DNA from: an uncultured Acetatifactor sp.
Lineage (GTDB): Bacteria; Bacillota; Clostridia; Lachnospirales; Lachnospiraceae
NCBI GenBank assembly: GCA_910587555.1
Contig: CAJULV010000001.1
Location: forward strand, 207,220-271,219
Length of the DNA: 64,000 nt
Direction of reading: 5' to 3'
Shown here: in pieces, positions 1 to 9,486 of the stretch
How positions within the stretch are numbered: the stretch's first letter is position 1
Layout: each line of letters begins with the position of its first letter
Notes under the pieces: model-generated
The model's database searches: none
Seen by the model: the letters and a program-made list of their open reading frames with translations, nothing else
Told to the model about the DNA's origin: nothing
Made by a program: the position numbers and the translations under genes

Positions 1-196
1 GGTTTGACGAATGAAAGTTCCTCTCCGGAAGATGCGCCGAAAAGCCTTTATCCTTCAGAGCCATCGCGCAGCGATTAGATAAAGGCTGGAAGGCGTAAGA
101 GAGGAACTTCCAAGAGAGGTTTGACGAATGAAAGTTCCTCTCCGGAAGATGCGCCGAAAAGCCTTTATCCTTCAGAGCCATCGCGCAGCGATTAGA
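1..196. repeat. 79-bp direct repeat, two copies, in front of the fucosidase gene
   Basis: A 79-base sequence at 1-79 recurs without visible change at 118-196, a period of 117. The second copy ends three bases before the AGGAGG ribosome site of the GH29 gene, so it forms most of that gene's leader. Copy 1 is followed by a complementary 3' arm (78-109); copy 2 is not. The window begins inside the element, so further copies may lie upstream. Confidence 0.9.
15..109 (+). other. Long imperfect hairpin in the leader repeat
   Basis: Paired segments, from outside inward: 15-25 with 99-109 (AAGTTCCTCTC / GAGAGGAACTT, perfect), 35-38 with 92-95, 44-52 with 78-86 (GCCTTTATC / GATAAAGGC, perfect), and an apical 63-67 with 71-75. 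The 3' arm at 99-109 could also pair with the second 5' arm at 132-142, so two foldings compete. There is no T-run, which argues against a simple terminator. It could be a palindromic repeat element or a regulatory RNA fold. Confidence 0.6.
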
Positions 197-213
197 ATAG
201 GAGGACTTGAAGA

Positions 214-1563
214 ATGGAGAAAAAAATGCCTCGTGAGATGACAGGCGCGGAATTGAAATCCATGCTGAAAAGCAGCATCAATTTCAAAAGCCTGGGAGGG
301 TTAAAATGTGAAGAACTGACATTGCCTGCGGAGGATAAGCAGTGGTGGCGGGATGCTAAAATCGGCATGTTTGTACACTGGGGACTGTACTCTATCCTGG
401 GACGGGGAGAATGGGCAAGGTTTAATGAGAAGATTCCCAGGGAGGAATACGAAGCCCTGGCTGACGAATTCGTTCCCCGGGATTTTGACATGAAGGAATG
501 GACGGAGATTGCGAAAGGCTTCGGCGCAAAATATGCCGTCATGGTAACCCGGCATCACGACGGCTTTTCTCTCTGGAACAGCGAGGGGAGCTATGAGCAT
601 TTTACCTCCTGGCACAGGGGCGCCCACAGGGATTTTGTGGGAGAATACGCGGCAGCCTGCAGGGAGGCGGGGCTGAAGGTCGGGGTTTACTATTCTCCCA
701 TGGACTGGCGTTTCCCGGGATATTTTGACCCTGAAGGGCTGCCGGAGAACGCTGCGCTGATGAAGAAACAGTGCTATGCACAGGTGGAGGAGCTGTGCAG
801 CCGGTATCGGCCGGACATTTTGTGGTATGACGGCGGCTGGCTGGCTCACAAGGGAAGCGATACCTCCAGCGCCTGGTTCTGGGAGCCGGTGAAGCTGAAC
901 CGGATAGCCAGAAGCTATAACCCGAAGCTGCTGATCAATCCCCGTTCCGGCTGGGAGGGAGATTTCTATTGTGACGAAGGCTCCCATGAGATCACGGGTA
1001 AAATTATCCCCGTTCCCTGGGAAAAAAATATGTGCGTCTGCTCCGGAAGCTCCTGGGGCTGGATGGCGGAGGATCCGGTGTCCGATTTTGACTGGCTGAT
1101 ACGGATGATGGTGAACGTGGTGTGCCGGGGCGGCAACTGGCTGGTGAATATCGGCCCGGACCGAAACGGCAAAATCTCAGATGAAATCAGGCGGCGCATG
1201 TTCCAGGTGGGAGATTGGCTGCGGACATACGGAGAGAGTATTTACGCTACGTCCGCAGGTCCCTATGAACCGGTGGACAATGTATACGGCGCTACCTGGC
1301 GCGGCAATAAGGTGTACCTGCATATCCTGGACACGGAGGCTTTCCGGAACTGCATACTGCCAAAAACGGAAAACCGTATAGAACATGCCGCCATGTTCTC
1401 GGGGGAGAAAGCGGAAGTGATCGAAACATCCGGCGGCATCCGCCTGGTACTGCCGGAGGGCGCGGGAAAAGCCGGGGAGCCGGACAGGATTGTGGTACTC
1501 ACCATGCAGGAGGAAGTCAGGGCTGGCGGGGATGCAGAGATTTATTTTACCGGAAAGGAATAG
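214..1563 (+). CDS. Alpha-L-fucosidase, GH29
   Basis: This 449-residue protein fits glycoside hydrolase family 29, retaining exo-enzymes that remove alpha-L-fucose from glycans. The N-terminal barrel has the family's IGMFVHWGLYS and TRHHDGFSLW stretches. D206 in DILWYDGGW is at the position of the catalytic nucleophile. No signal peptide is seen, so the enzyme is probably cytoplasmic and acts on imported oligosaccharides. The start at 214 has AGGAGG nine bases upstream. It is the first of four co-directional glycosidases, which suggests a glycan-utilisation locus whose transporter lies outside the window. The leader is the duplicated hairpin element. The family call is firm; the linkage preference cannot be read from sequence. 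Confidence 0.9.
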   Translation: MEKKMPREMTGAELKSMLKSSINFKSLGGLKCEELTLPAEDKQWWRDAKIGMFVHWGLYSILGRGEWARFNEKIPREEYEALADEFVPRDFDMKEWTEIAKGFGAKYAVMVTRHHDGFSLWNSEGSYEHFTSWHRGAHRDFVGEYAAACREAGLKVGVYYSPMDWRFPGYFDPEGLPENAALMKKQCYAQVEELCSRYRPDILWYDGGWLAHKGSDTSSAWFWEPVKLNRIARSYNPKLLINPRSGWEGDFYCDEGSHEITGKIIPVPWEKNMCVCSGSSWGWMAEDPVSDFDWLIRMMVNVVCRGGNWLVNIGPDRNGKISDEIRRRMFQVGDWLRTYGESIYATSAGPYEPVDNVYGATWRGNKVYLHILDTEAFRNCILPKTENRIEHAAMFSGEKAEVIETSGGIRLVLPEGAGKAGEPDRIVVLTMQEEVRAGGDAEIYFTGKE

Positions 1564-1654
1564 GCCGGGGCGCGCAGAGAGAATAAACAGATAACTTGTA
1601 CAGGTAAGCACGGTGAAAACAGGAAAGTGACCCGCGCTTGGAAAAGAGGACAGG

Positions 1655-3709
1655 ATGAAATATGGTGTATCGTACTATCCGGAACATAAGGAAGAGGAAG
1701 AGCTGAGTGCGGATCTGGCGCTTTTAAAGCAGTCGGGTATCAATACGGTGCGGATGGGAGAATTTGCCTGGTGCCGTATGGAGCCTTCAGAGGGGAATTT
1801 CTCCTTTGGGTGGCTGGAAGAAGCAGTGAATGAGCTGGGGGAGGCGGGGATTCAGACAATCCTCTGCACGCCCACTGCCTGTCCGCCTGCGTGGCTTGCG
1901 GAAAAACATCCGGATATTTTATATATGGACAACCGCCGGATACGCCGTCCTTTCGGAGGCAGGCGGCATTACTGCTATAATAATGAAACCTACAGGGCGT
2001 ATTCGGTACGGATTGCCGAAGAACTGGCGAAGGCCTTTGCGGGGAATCCTTATGTGGCAGGGGTGCAGATTGACAATGAGCCTGCCCAGGAGGGAACCGG
2101 CCGATGCTGCTGTCCGGTATGCGAGGGGAAGTTTCGGGAGTACCTGCGGCAGACATACGGGAGTATTGAGGCGTTCAACAGGCGAAGCGGCAGTATCTTC
2201 TGGTCCCAGGAATATCAGGATTTCGACCAGATTCCGCTGCCTGTGAATACCATTGAGACAGGGGCGCGCAATCTTATCGATGCCTATTACGAAAATCCGA
2301 CCCTGCGCCTTCAATTCGAGCGTTTTTGCTCCCAAAGCCAGAAGGCGTATCAGGATTTACAGGCGGAAGTGCTGCGCAGGCATCTGCAGGTTCCCATAAC
2401 CACCAATGCCACGGGGCTTGCCACCAACAGCATTGATTATTATGACAGCACAGAGAACCTGGACCGCTATGCCTTTGATTTTTATCCGGGGCTGCGGGAT
2501 GCGAAGGTGGATTCTTTCCCCTATGCATTTGCCAGGGGCGTGAAAGGCGGTATGCCCTTCTGGGTACTGGAATTTATGTCCGGCGGCGGGCACAGGCTGG
2601 GGGGCAGCGGCAGGCTGCAGCCCAACCCCGGGGCGCTGAAACAGGCGGTGGTGCAGTCCATGGCCCACGGGGGGGAGATGATGCTGCATTTCCAGTTTCG
2701 CAGCTATCCCTTCGGGGCGGAGCAGCTCAACTATGCCATAGTGGATATGGACGGAATCCCCAGGAGGAGATATCGGGAGATGCAGGAGACGGCGGCGCTT
2801 CTCAGGAAGCTGGAACCGTTGGAGAAGACGGCGTTTCCCGGGGAAGCCGCAGTATGCTTTGATTACGATTCCCACTGGGCACTGCGCATCAAACCGGTGA
2901 ACGATCCGGCGTTTCATTATGTGGATTATTGCGGTAAAATATACAATTATCTGGAAAATATCGGTGTGACGGCGGATGTAGTTTCCCTGAAGGGTGACTG
3001 GAGCCGGTATAAGGTGGTACTCCTGCCGGCAGCCATTGTGATGCCGCCGAATCAGCAGGAGAAGGTGAAGCGGTTTGTGGAGCAGGGAGGCACCGTGGTA
3101 GCCACGTTCCTGACTTCCGTGAAAAACGAGGACAATGTGGGTTATACACAGCCTCTTCCGGCGGGTCTGACGGAGGTGTTCGGCAGCGTGGTGGAGGAGG
3201 TGGAGCCTGTATTTGAGAACAATCACACCAGGCTCCGCCTGTGCATGGAAAGCTACGAGGCTCTCTGCCACATGGAAGAGACGGAGGATAACCTGCTGGA
3301 AACCTCTGACGGCCTGTGGAGCGAACTGCTGGGAGGTGTGTCGGAGACGCTGGGCAGCTACACGGAGGACTATAAGGAAGGCGCAAAAGTGGTGTCTGCC
3401 TTTACCTATGGCAGGGGCAGGGCATATTATGTGGGTACGGACCTGGAGCCGGAGGCTTACCGGATTTTCCTGAAAGGCGTTATCAGGGAAGCGGGCATAC
3501 GCCGCAGCCTGGTGGAACGGGAAGCGGGCGTGGAGCTGGTGACCCGCAGAGGCGACGGGGAAGATTATTTCTTTTTGTTTAATTTTACCGCAGGTGAGAC
3601 GGAAGTGAAGCTGCCCCGGGGCTGCAGGGACTATCTGACGGGAAAGGCTTTGGGAGAGAGGTGCAGGATTGCGCGGAACGGCATGTTGATTGCCTGTGTC
3701 CCTGTGTGA
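1655..3709 (+). CDS. Beta-galactosidase, GH42
   Basis: A 684-residue GH42 enzyme that releases terminal beta-galactose. The general acid/base is E142 in QIDNE and the probable nucleophile is E306 in WVLEF. C107 and the C151/C153/C156 group match the zinc site seen in many GH42 members. After the barrel comes a trimerisation-type domain (about 390-600) and a small C-terminal beta domain. There is no signal peptide, so it is cytoplasmic. The gene sits 91 bases after the GH29 gene and 124 bases before the GH31 gene, consistent with one operon that degrades fucosylated and galactosylated glycans stepwise. Length is typical for the family. Confidence 0.93.
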   Translation: MKYGVSYYPEHKEEEELSADLALLKQSGINTVRMGEFAWCRMEPSEGNFSFGWLEEAVNELGEAGIQTILCTPTACPPAWLAEKHPDILYMDNRRIRRPFGGRRHYCYNNETYRAYSVRIAEELAKAFAGNPYVAGVQIDNEPAQEGTGRCCCPVCEGKFREYLRQTYGSIEAFNRRSGSIFWSQEYQDFDQIPLPVNTIETGARNLIDAYYENPTLRLQFERFCSQSQKAYQDLQAEVLRRHLQVPITTNATGLATNSIDYYDSTENLDRYAFDFYPGLRDAKVDSFPYAFARGVKGGMPFWVLEFMSGGGHRLGGSGRLQPNPGALKQAVVQSMAHGGEMMLHFQFRSYPFGAEQLNYAIVDMDGIPRRRYREMQETAALLRKLEPLEKTAFPGEAAVCFDYDSHWALRIKPVNDPAFHYVDYCGKIYNYLENIGVTADVVSLKGDWSRYKVVLLPAAIVMPPNQQEKVKRFVEQGGTVVATFLTSVKNEDNVGYTQPLPAGLTEVFGSVVEEVEPVFENNHTRLRLCMESYEALCHMEETEDNLLETSDGLWSELLGGVSETLGSYTEDYKEGAKVVSAFTYGRGRAYYVGTDLEPEAYRIFLKGVIREAGIRRSLVEREAGVELVTRRGDGEDYFFLFNFTAGETEVKLPRGCRDYLTGKALGERCRIARNGMLIACVPV

Positions 3710-3833
3710 AAAACAGCATTTGCCCAATGTGGCTGCCTATTTACGGCGGACAGACGGAGAACAGAGGTATTTACCAAGATCAGCGGGACCGATGCGGCAG
3801 CGCCCGGTTCCGAAAGAGGAACGGAGGCCGGTA

Positions 3834-6158
3834 ATGAAGATAATCAGAGTGGTGTGTACGGCGGACGGCGTGTGCAGAGAGCCGGGAGATATCATTGAGA
3901 AGGCGTTTACGCCGGATGAAAGCATGGTTGTGGAGGCGGCGCGGGAAGCGGGCGGCGCAGGGAGGTACGGAAGGCTGGAATTTGCGGAAAGTGCCGGAGG
4001 GAAGCCGGTGCTGGTGCAGGAATCCTGCACGCTTCTTCCCAGGACGATAACACGCTATGTAATAGAGGGGAAAGCCCGGACGGCGGTGATAAAGACTGTG
4101 GACGGGGAGAGGACGGTGGTGGAAAACGCCGCGGAGGCCACGGTGGGAGAAGCCTGCGAGGGAAAGCTTGTATTCAATATCGGGAAAAAGGAGCGCATCC
4201 TGGGGCTGGGACAGCATGAGGACGGCATCGCCGATTACAGGGATTGTACCCAGCACCTCTACCAGAATAACATGCAGATTCCCATGCCGGTATTTTTGTC
4301 CGACGCGGGTTACGGGGTGGTGCTGGACGCGGATTGCCTGATGGTATATGAGGAGCGGGATAACAGGATTACCATTACCCTGGACGCGGTGGAACAGGTA
4401 GCGTATTATGTGATTCTGGCGGAAACCATGACGGGAATCGTGGGGGGAATCCGCAGGATTACAGGCAAGGCGGCCATGCTGCCCAAATGGGCTTACGGTT
4501 ACATACAGTCAAGGGAGAGATATAAGTCCCAGGCGGAAATCAGGGAAATTGCAGAGGAGTTCAGGCGCAGGCAGATTCCGCTGTCCTGTCTGGTGCAGGA
4601 CTGGCTCTCCTGGGAGGACGGAAAATGGGGTGACAAGCACCTGGATAAAACCCGCTATCCCAATCTGAGAGAACTGACGGATACCCTGCATGAGTGGGGG
4701 ATAGGGCTGATGCTGTCCGTGTGGCCCAATATGAACAAGGGCGGTGAGGATAACAGGGAGATGATGGAGGCTGGCAGGCTGTATGCCAACCTTTCCACAT
4801 ATGACGCTTTTGATGAGGAAGCCAGGGCGCTTTACTGGAAGCAGTGTGAACGGGAGCTGTTCTCCGGCGGCGTGGACGCCTGGTGGTGCGATTCCACGGA
4901 GCCTTTTACGCCGGACTGGAACGGGCCTGAGAAGAGGGATGCCCAGGAGAGATACCGGATTTCCCGGGCGGAACTGACCAGGTATATGGATGCCAGGAAA
5001 GCAAATGTATACGCGCTTTATCATGCCATGGGAATCCATGACAACCAAAGGCAGGCCGCGCCCGGGACCAGGGTGGTGAACCTGACCCGTTCCGGTTATC
5101 TCTCCTCCCAGAAGTACGGTACTGTCCTGTGGTCGGGAGACATTGCGGCAACATGGGATGTGATGCGGCGGCAGATTGTGGAAGGGCTGCAGATGGCTGC
5201 CAGCGGAATTCCCTATTGGAATATGGATATTGGAGCCTTTTTCGTGGGCAATCAGGAATCCTGGAAACGCTGGAGCGGCGCCAAAGAAGGGACGCATCCA
5301 TGGTTCTGGCATGGGGATTTCGAAACGGGCGTCAGGGATAAGGGCTACTGTGAACTCTATGTGAGATGGCTCCAATACGGCACCTTTCTGCCAGTGATGC
5401 GTTCCCACGGCACGGATACGCCCAGAGAGCCATGGCAGTTCGGGGAAGAAGGAAATGTGTATTATGACACGATTGTCAGATATATCCGCCTCAGGTACCG
5501 GCTCGTACCGTATTTCTACTCTCTGGCTTATGGGATATGGAAGGAGGACGCCATGTCCATGAGGAGCCTTCTGTTTGACTATCGGGATGACGAGAAGGCG
5601 GCAGAGGCAGCGGACGAATTTCTCTTCGGTGATTTTCTGGTATGCCCGGTTACTTTCCCCATGGAGTACGGGCCGGACAGCACGCCTTTGAACCGGGAAC
5701 AGGTAAGGCGTGTCTATCTGCCAAAGGGGGACGGCTGGTATGATTATGAGACGAAAACGTATCTGGAGGGCGGACAGGAATTTTCTGCGCAGGCACCGGT
5801 GGAGAAGATGCCTCTGTATATAAAAGCGGGAAGCATCCTGCCTGTTGACAATGCGGGAACGGCGGATTTATACCATGAGCAGCACCCGGAGCGAATGGAG
5901 CTGGAGGTATATGCGGGAAAGGACGGGGCGTTTACCTGCTACCTGGACAGCGGCAACGGTTACGGTTACCAGGAGGGGGACTATGCCGCCGTCCGTGTTT
6001 CCTGGAAGGAAGAGGGGCGTGAACTTGCAATCGGAGCAGCGGAGGGAAGCTATCCCTGTCCGGCGAGATGGACGGTTACGCTGTATACACGCCAGGGCAG
6101 CAGTGTGCGGGAAGCGGAATATCGAGGGGAAGAGACCAGTGTCAGCTTCCGGCAGTGA
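3834..6158 (+). CDS. GH31 alpha-glycosidase (alpha-glucosidase/alpha-xylosidase type)
   Basis: A 774-residue GH31 enzyme. D353 in WWCDSTEP is the expected nucleophile and D436 in LWSGDIAATWD the acid/base. An N-terminal beta domain (about 1-220) precedes the barrel, and beta domains follow it. The frame is open from 3690, overlapping the GH42 gene, but 3834 is the better start: GGAGG lies seven bases upstream and the protein then begins MKIIRVV. It probably hydrolyses alpha-linked glucose or xylose from imported oligosaccharides in the cytoplasm. Substrate cannot be fixed; the WWxDxTE pattern is shared by several GH31 specificities. Confidence 0.88.
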   Translation: MKIIRVVCTADGVCREPGDIIEKAFTPDESMVVEAAREAGGAGRYGRLEFAESAGGKPVLVQESCTLLPRTITRYVIEGKARTAVIKTVDGERTVVENAAEATVGEACEGKLVFNIGKKERILGLGQHEDGIADYRDCTQHLYQNNMQIPMPVFLSDAGYGVVLDADCLMVYEERDNRITITLDAVEQVAYYVILAETMTGIVGGIRRITGKAAMLPKWAYGYIQSRERYKSQAEIREIAEEFRRRQIPLSCLVQDWLSWEDGKWGDKHLDKTRYPNLRELTDTLHEWGIGLMLSVWPNMNKGGEDNREMMEAGRLYANLSTYDAFDEEARALYWKQCERELFSGGVDAWWCDSTEPFTPDWNGPEKRDAQERYRISRAELTRYMDARKANVYALYHAMGIHDNQRQAAPGTRVVNLTRSGYLSSQKYGTVLWSGDIAATWDVMRRQIVEGLQMAASGIPYWNMDIGAFFVGNQESWKRWSGAKEGTHPWFWHGDFETGVRDKGYCELYVRWLQYGTFLPVMRSHGTDTPREPWQFGEEGNVYYDTIVRYIRLRYRLVPYFYSLAYGIWKEDAMSMRSLLFDYRDDEKAAEAADEFLFGDFLVCPVTFPMEYGPDSTPLNREQVRRVYLPKGDGWYDYETKTYLEGGQEFSAQAPVEKMPLYIKAGSILPVDNAGTADLYHEQHPERMELEVYAGKDGAFTCYLDSGNGYGYQEGDYAAVRVSWKEEGRELAIGAAEGSYPCPARWTVTLYTRQGSSVREAEYRGEETSVSFRQ

Positions 6159-6300
6159 GCGGTAAAGCCGTGTGTTCCTCTTCGGCAGTGCGTGGGGAGG
6201 GTAACGGTACAGCGGCGAAAGCCTGTGCATTCCGGCAAAATTTTGGTTTCGGCTTGTCCGGGTTAGGGCGTGAGTATAAAAGAAGGAGAGGAACGCAGGA

Positions 6301-7653
6301 ATGAAGGGAAAAGGGAAAGTACCCTGGGAAAAAGGGTCTTTAAAGGTGACGGAGGACGGAAGGTACTTTCGCTGCGGCGAAGAGCCTTTCTTTTTCCTGG
6401 GGGATACGGCATGGCTTCTGTTCCATCAGCTGACGCTGGAGGAGAGTTATCTGTACCTCAGAAATCGGAAGGAATTGGGTTACAATGTAATTCTGGCGGA
6501 TTTTGTCCATACCCCGGAGCAGAAAAACAGGGCCGGAGCCGCCGCCCTGACAGACGGAGACCCGGCCAGGCCGGACACCCGGGGCGGCTTCTGGGAGCAT
6601 GTGGATGCGGTGGTGAAAATGGCGGAGGAGCTGGGGCTTTTCATGGGATTGCTTCCTGTGTGGGGCAGCAGCATGGTGAAGAACGGCTGCCTGAACAGCG
6701 GCAATGCGGATGCCTATATGAAGTTTGTGCTGGAGCGCTATCATGAATATCCCCATATCATCTGGATTGTGGGAGGGGATGTGCGGGGAGACGCGGCAGC
6801 TGATGTATTCCGGTATATGGGAAAACGGATGAAGGCGGACAGGCCCGACAGGCTTGTGGCATATCATCCCTTCGGCAGGACAAGCTCTTCGCTCTGGTTT
6901 CACGGGGAAGACTGGCTTGACTTCAATCTGTTCCAGTCCGGACACAGGCGCTATGACCAGGTGAGCATGCAGGAATGGGATGACAATACGGCAAAAGAAG
7001 GGTGGTTCGGCGAGGACAGCTGGAGATATGTGGAGCGAGACAGGGCAAGGAAGCCTGCAAAGCCTGTGCTGGACGGCGAACCCTCCTATGAGTGGATACT
7101 GCAGGGGCTTCACGACAGCGCACAGCCTTATTGGAAGGCAGCGGATGTGAGAAGATATGCTTACTGGAGCGTGTTTGCCGGGGCGGCAGGACATGTGTAC
7201 GGGCATAATTCCATCATGCAGTTTTACCGGGATATCTCCGTGGAGGGAGCCTTCGGTGCAAAATATCTCTGGACGGATGCCATCCATCACCCCGGAGGAG
7301 CCCAGATGGCCCATCTGAAAAGGCTGTGTGAGCGGGTAGGCTTTGAAAAGGGGCATCCCGCCGGGGAGTGCGTGCTGCATCAGGGCGAGAAATATGACTA
7401 TATCAGCGTCTTCTGCGGAGATGATTTTCTGGTGGCTTATACGGTGAACGGCAGACAGTTTGAACTGTCCCTGAAGGATTTCGGTGGCATGATGCTGGAG
7501 GCGTACTGGATGGACCCTGTCACGGGGCTGTATACCTATGCAGGAAAGGCCGCGGGAGGAGGGGAGGCCGCCTTTGCCCCGCCGGAGAGAGAGGACGGCA
7601 GAGACTGCGTCCTGGTGCTGTTGGCGGAGAAATCCGTGCCGTATTTTGCATGA
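6301..7653 (+). CDS. GH140-like glycosidase (DUF4038 barrel)
   Basis: A 450-residue protein of the DUF4038 type, which includes GH140 apiosidases. The opening RYFRCGEEPFFFLGDTAW is the family's usual N-terminal beta-strand and barrel entry. IIWIVGGD and VLDGEPSYE are conserved barrel segments likely to hold active-site acids. The last 90 residues resemble the collagen-binding-like C-terminal domain that follows these barrels. No signal peptide is seen. It follows the GH31 gene by 142 bases and has a good ribosome site (AGGAGAGG). Its place as the fourth glycosidase of the series supports a role in the same glycan pathway. Apiosidase activity itself is only an inference. Confidence 0.8.
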   Translation: MKGKGKVPWEKGSLKVTEDGRYFRCGEEPFFFLGDTAWLLFHQLTLEESYLYLRNRKELGYNVILADFVHTPEQKNRAGAAALTDGDPARPDTRGGFWEHVDAVVKMAEELGLFMGLLPVWGSSMVKNGCLNSGNADAYMKFVLERYHEYPHIIWIVGGDVRGDAAADVFRYMGKRMKADRPDRLVAYHPFGRTSSSLWFHGEDWLDFNLFQSGHRRYDQVSMQEWDDNTAKEGWFGEDSWRYVERDRARKPAKPVLDGEPSYEWILQGLHDSAQPYWKAADVRRYAYWSVFAGAAGHVYGHNSIMQFYRDISVEGAFGAKYLWTDAIHHPGGAQMAHLKRLCERVGFEKGHPAGECVLHQGEKYDYISVFCGDDFLVAYTVNGRQFELSLKDFGGMMLEAYWMDPVTGLYTYAGKAAGGGEAAFAPPEREDGRDCVLVLLAEKSVPYFA

Positions 7654-7663
7654 CAGCGCGGGT

Positions 7664-7774
7664 CTGCCATGTGCGGCACCTGGGGGCGCCCGGAGGGGAA
7701 GTAGAGAAGGCACAGAGTCCTGCCCATGTGCGGTACCTGCGGTCGCCTGGGGGGGAAGTAAAGAAGGGATAGGG
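7664..7774. repeat. Imperfect tandem duplication, about 56 bp
   Basis: 7664-7719 and 7720-7774 align as two diverged copies, both starting CTGCC(C)ATGTGCGG and both containing GGGGAAGTA followed by AGAAGG. The pair fills most of the space between the GH140-like gene and the MATE gene. It has no open frame or terminator of its own. Confidence 0.65.
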
Positions 7775-7815
7775 ATTGGCCCGGGAAAGGAATGCACAGG
7801 CGTGCAGGGGAAATT

Positions 7816-9137
7816 ATGTTTACAAACAAACAACTAAGGAATCTGGTAATCCCGCTGGTATTGGAGCAGCTTCTGTCCGTGGCTATAGGCATGGCGGATA
7901 TCATGATGGTGGCTTCCTGCGGGGAGGCTGCGGTGTCCGGCATTTCTCTGGTGGACACCCTGAGCGTGCTTCTGATCGGATTGTTCGGGGCAGTGGCTTC
8001 AGGGGGAGCCGTGACCGTGGCGCAGTACATCGGAAAGGGGGACAGGGAGAAGGTGGCAAGGGCCTCCAACCAGCTGTTTCTGGCGGTATCGGCCATGTCC
8101 TGTGTATTTATGACGGTGTCTTTGCTTGGAAACAGGCAGATACTGGCCGGAACCTACGGGAATATTGATGCGGAGGTAATGAGGAACGCCCGAATTTACT
8201 TTTACTTCAATGCAGTGTCATTTCCTTTTCTGGGCATCTACAACAGCGGGGCGGCACTATTCCGGGCAGTGGGCAATTCCAGGGTGTCAATGAAGGTTTC
8301 CCTGTTTTCCAATCTGGTGAATGTGGCGGGAAATGCCCTGCTGATTTACGGCCTGAAGATGGGAGTGGCAGGAGCGGCGATTTCCACTTTAGCGTCCCGC
8401 CTGCTGTCCGCGGCGGCGATCTGCTTTCTGCTGTTTCGCGGGGGAGATGTGCCCGTGAGCCGGAAAATCGGTCTGGACAGGCCGATTCTGCACAAAATCC
8501 TCTATATCGGAATTCCAAGCGGCCTGGAAAGCAGCATCTTCCAGGTGGGGAAAATCCTGCTTTCCAGCCTTACTGCCAGCTTCGGGACAGCAGCTATCAC
8601 GGCAAATGCGGTTACGGGAAATGTGGGCAATTTTCAGCTGATTCCCGCGGGGGCAGTGGGGACGGCCATTGTCACCGTGGTGGGACAATGCGTGGGAGCC
8701 GGGGAATACAGGCAGGCAAGGCAGTATATGTTTAAGCTGCTGCGGGCGGCATACTTTTTTGTTGCCGTCATCGGCATAGGGCTGATTGTCTTCAGAGAAC
8801 CCATTTTCGGCATGTATCAGCTGAGTGAAGAGACGACCCGGCTGACGGGGCAGCTTCTGTGTTACCACTGTATCTGCTGTATGCTGATGCATCCCCTGGC
8901 GTTTGCCTTGCCCAACGGGCTGCGGGAGACGTGCGGTTTACCATGATTGTGGCCATTGCCTCCATGTGGATATGCAGGATAGGTTTGGCATATCTTCTGG
9001 CCAGAGGTATGGGCCTGGGAATCTTAGGGGTGTATATTGCCATGACTGCGGACTGGTTGGTTCGGGGTGTCTGCTTTGTGACAAGGGTAGTTACCGGGAA
9101 ATGGGAGAGATATATGGGGGTGCTGACAAAAGAGTAG
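7816..9137 (+). pseudogene. MATE family exporter, frameshifted
   Basis: The product is a Na+/H+-driven multidrug exporter of the MATE family: repeated hydrophobic helices and the family pattern around LEQLLSVAIGMADIMMV and GAVASGGAVTVAQYIGKGD. The first frame runs from 7816 (MFTNKQLR, preceded by AGGGGA) to a stop at 8944. The missing C-terminal helices continue in another frame from about 8925 to 9137 (AAGDVRFTM onward). Family members usually read LRAAGD here; the DNA has one GCTGCGG where two tandem copies would restore the frame. So loss of a 7-bp repeat unit is the simplest explanation. It may be a true pseudogene, a phase-variable state, or an assembly error. The codon style otherwise matches its neighbours. 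Confidence 0.8.
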
Positions 9138-9182
9138 CATGCATAAGGATAAAATATATCAATAAAAGGCAATGGAAAATCG

Positions 9183-9211
9183 TTGACAAGACAAGCAATT
9201 GTGATTAAAAT
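9183..9211 (+). promoter_or_regulatory. Sigma-A promoter of the por operon
   Basis: TTGACA at 9183-9188 and TAAAAT at 9206-9211, with a 17-bp spacer. It lies just upstream of the T-box leader and in the expected orientation. Confidence 0.8.
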
Positions 9212-9221
9212 AAATACCATC

Positions 9222-9464
9222 AATTTTAAAGACGATGACGGAGCGAGTACATACTTTCGAAATGTCACAGAGAGCCGCGCAAGCTGAGAAGCGGTACGAG
9301 TAGAATGTGTGGAAAATCCCTCCCGAGTTGCAGCACCAAAGCTTATCTGCAAGTAGATGCTGACGGGTTCCTTCCGTAAAAGAGGACGCATATGTTGGTA
9401 TGTGGTAGATGGAATCCGGAGACAAAGATTGGCTTCTACCGTTTATGGTAGAGGCCGTTTTTTT
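9222..9464 (+). promoter_or_regulatory. T-box leader (tRNA-sensing riboswitch), tentative Ile specifier
   Basis: The leader shows T-box landmarks in order: an AGTA motif in GCGAGTACAT (9243-9252), AGAGAGCC and GCTGAGAAGC (9270-9292), and CTCCCGAGTTGCAG after the specifier region (9320-9333). Reading the specifier loop by the usual GAA-N-codon pattern gives ATC at 9316-9318, which would sense tRNA-Ile. A T-box-like TGGAA at 9410 sits between GGTAGA (9404-9409) and TCTACC (9435-9440), which can pair as an antiterminator. The discriminator match is not clean for Ile, so the amino acid stays tentative. The terminator follows and the por ribosome site lies right after it. Confidence 0.75.
9431..9464 (+). 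terminator. T-box-controlled intrinsic terminator
   Basis: A hairpin GGCTTCTACC / GGTAGAGGCC (9431-9440 with 9447-9456, one G-T pair, six-base loop) followed by seven Ts. The 5' arm shares TCTACC with the proposed antiterminator, as expected for transcription attenuation. Confidence 0.88.
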
Positions 9465-9486
9465 GCTTTATGCAGGAGGCACAGAT

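Noticed and set aside
2357..3727. Long open frame on the minus strand (about 456 codons) opposite the GH42 gene
   Set aside because: It is an antisense shadow of a well-supported GH42 gene in GC-rich DNA, with no ribosome site and no recognisable protein pattern. The same holds for the minus-strand frames at 6340-7833, 20982-22043 and 35486-36781.
6225..6267. Sequence before the GH140-like gene resembles that before the DUF1905 gene (41217-41262), sharing GTCCGGGT and flanking bases
   Set aside because: About 23 of 27 bases match, which can arise by chance in a window of this size; no fold or motif supports a common element.
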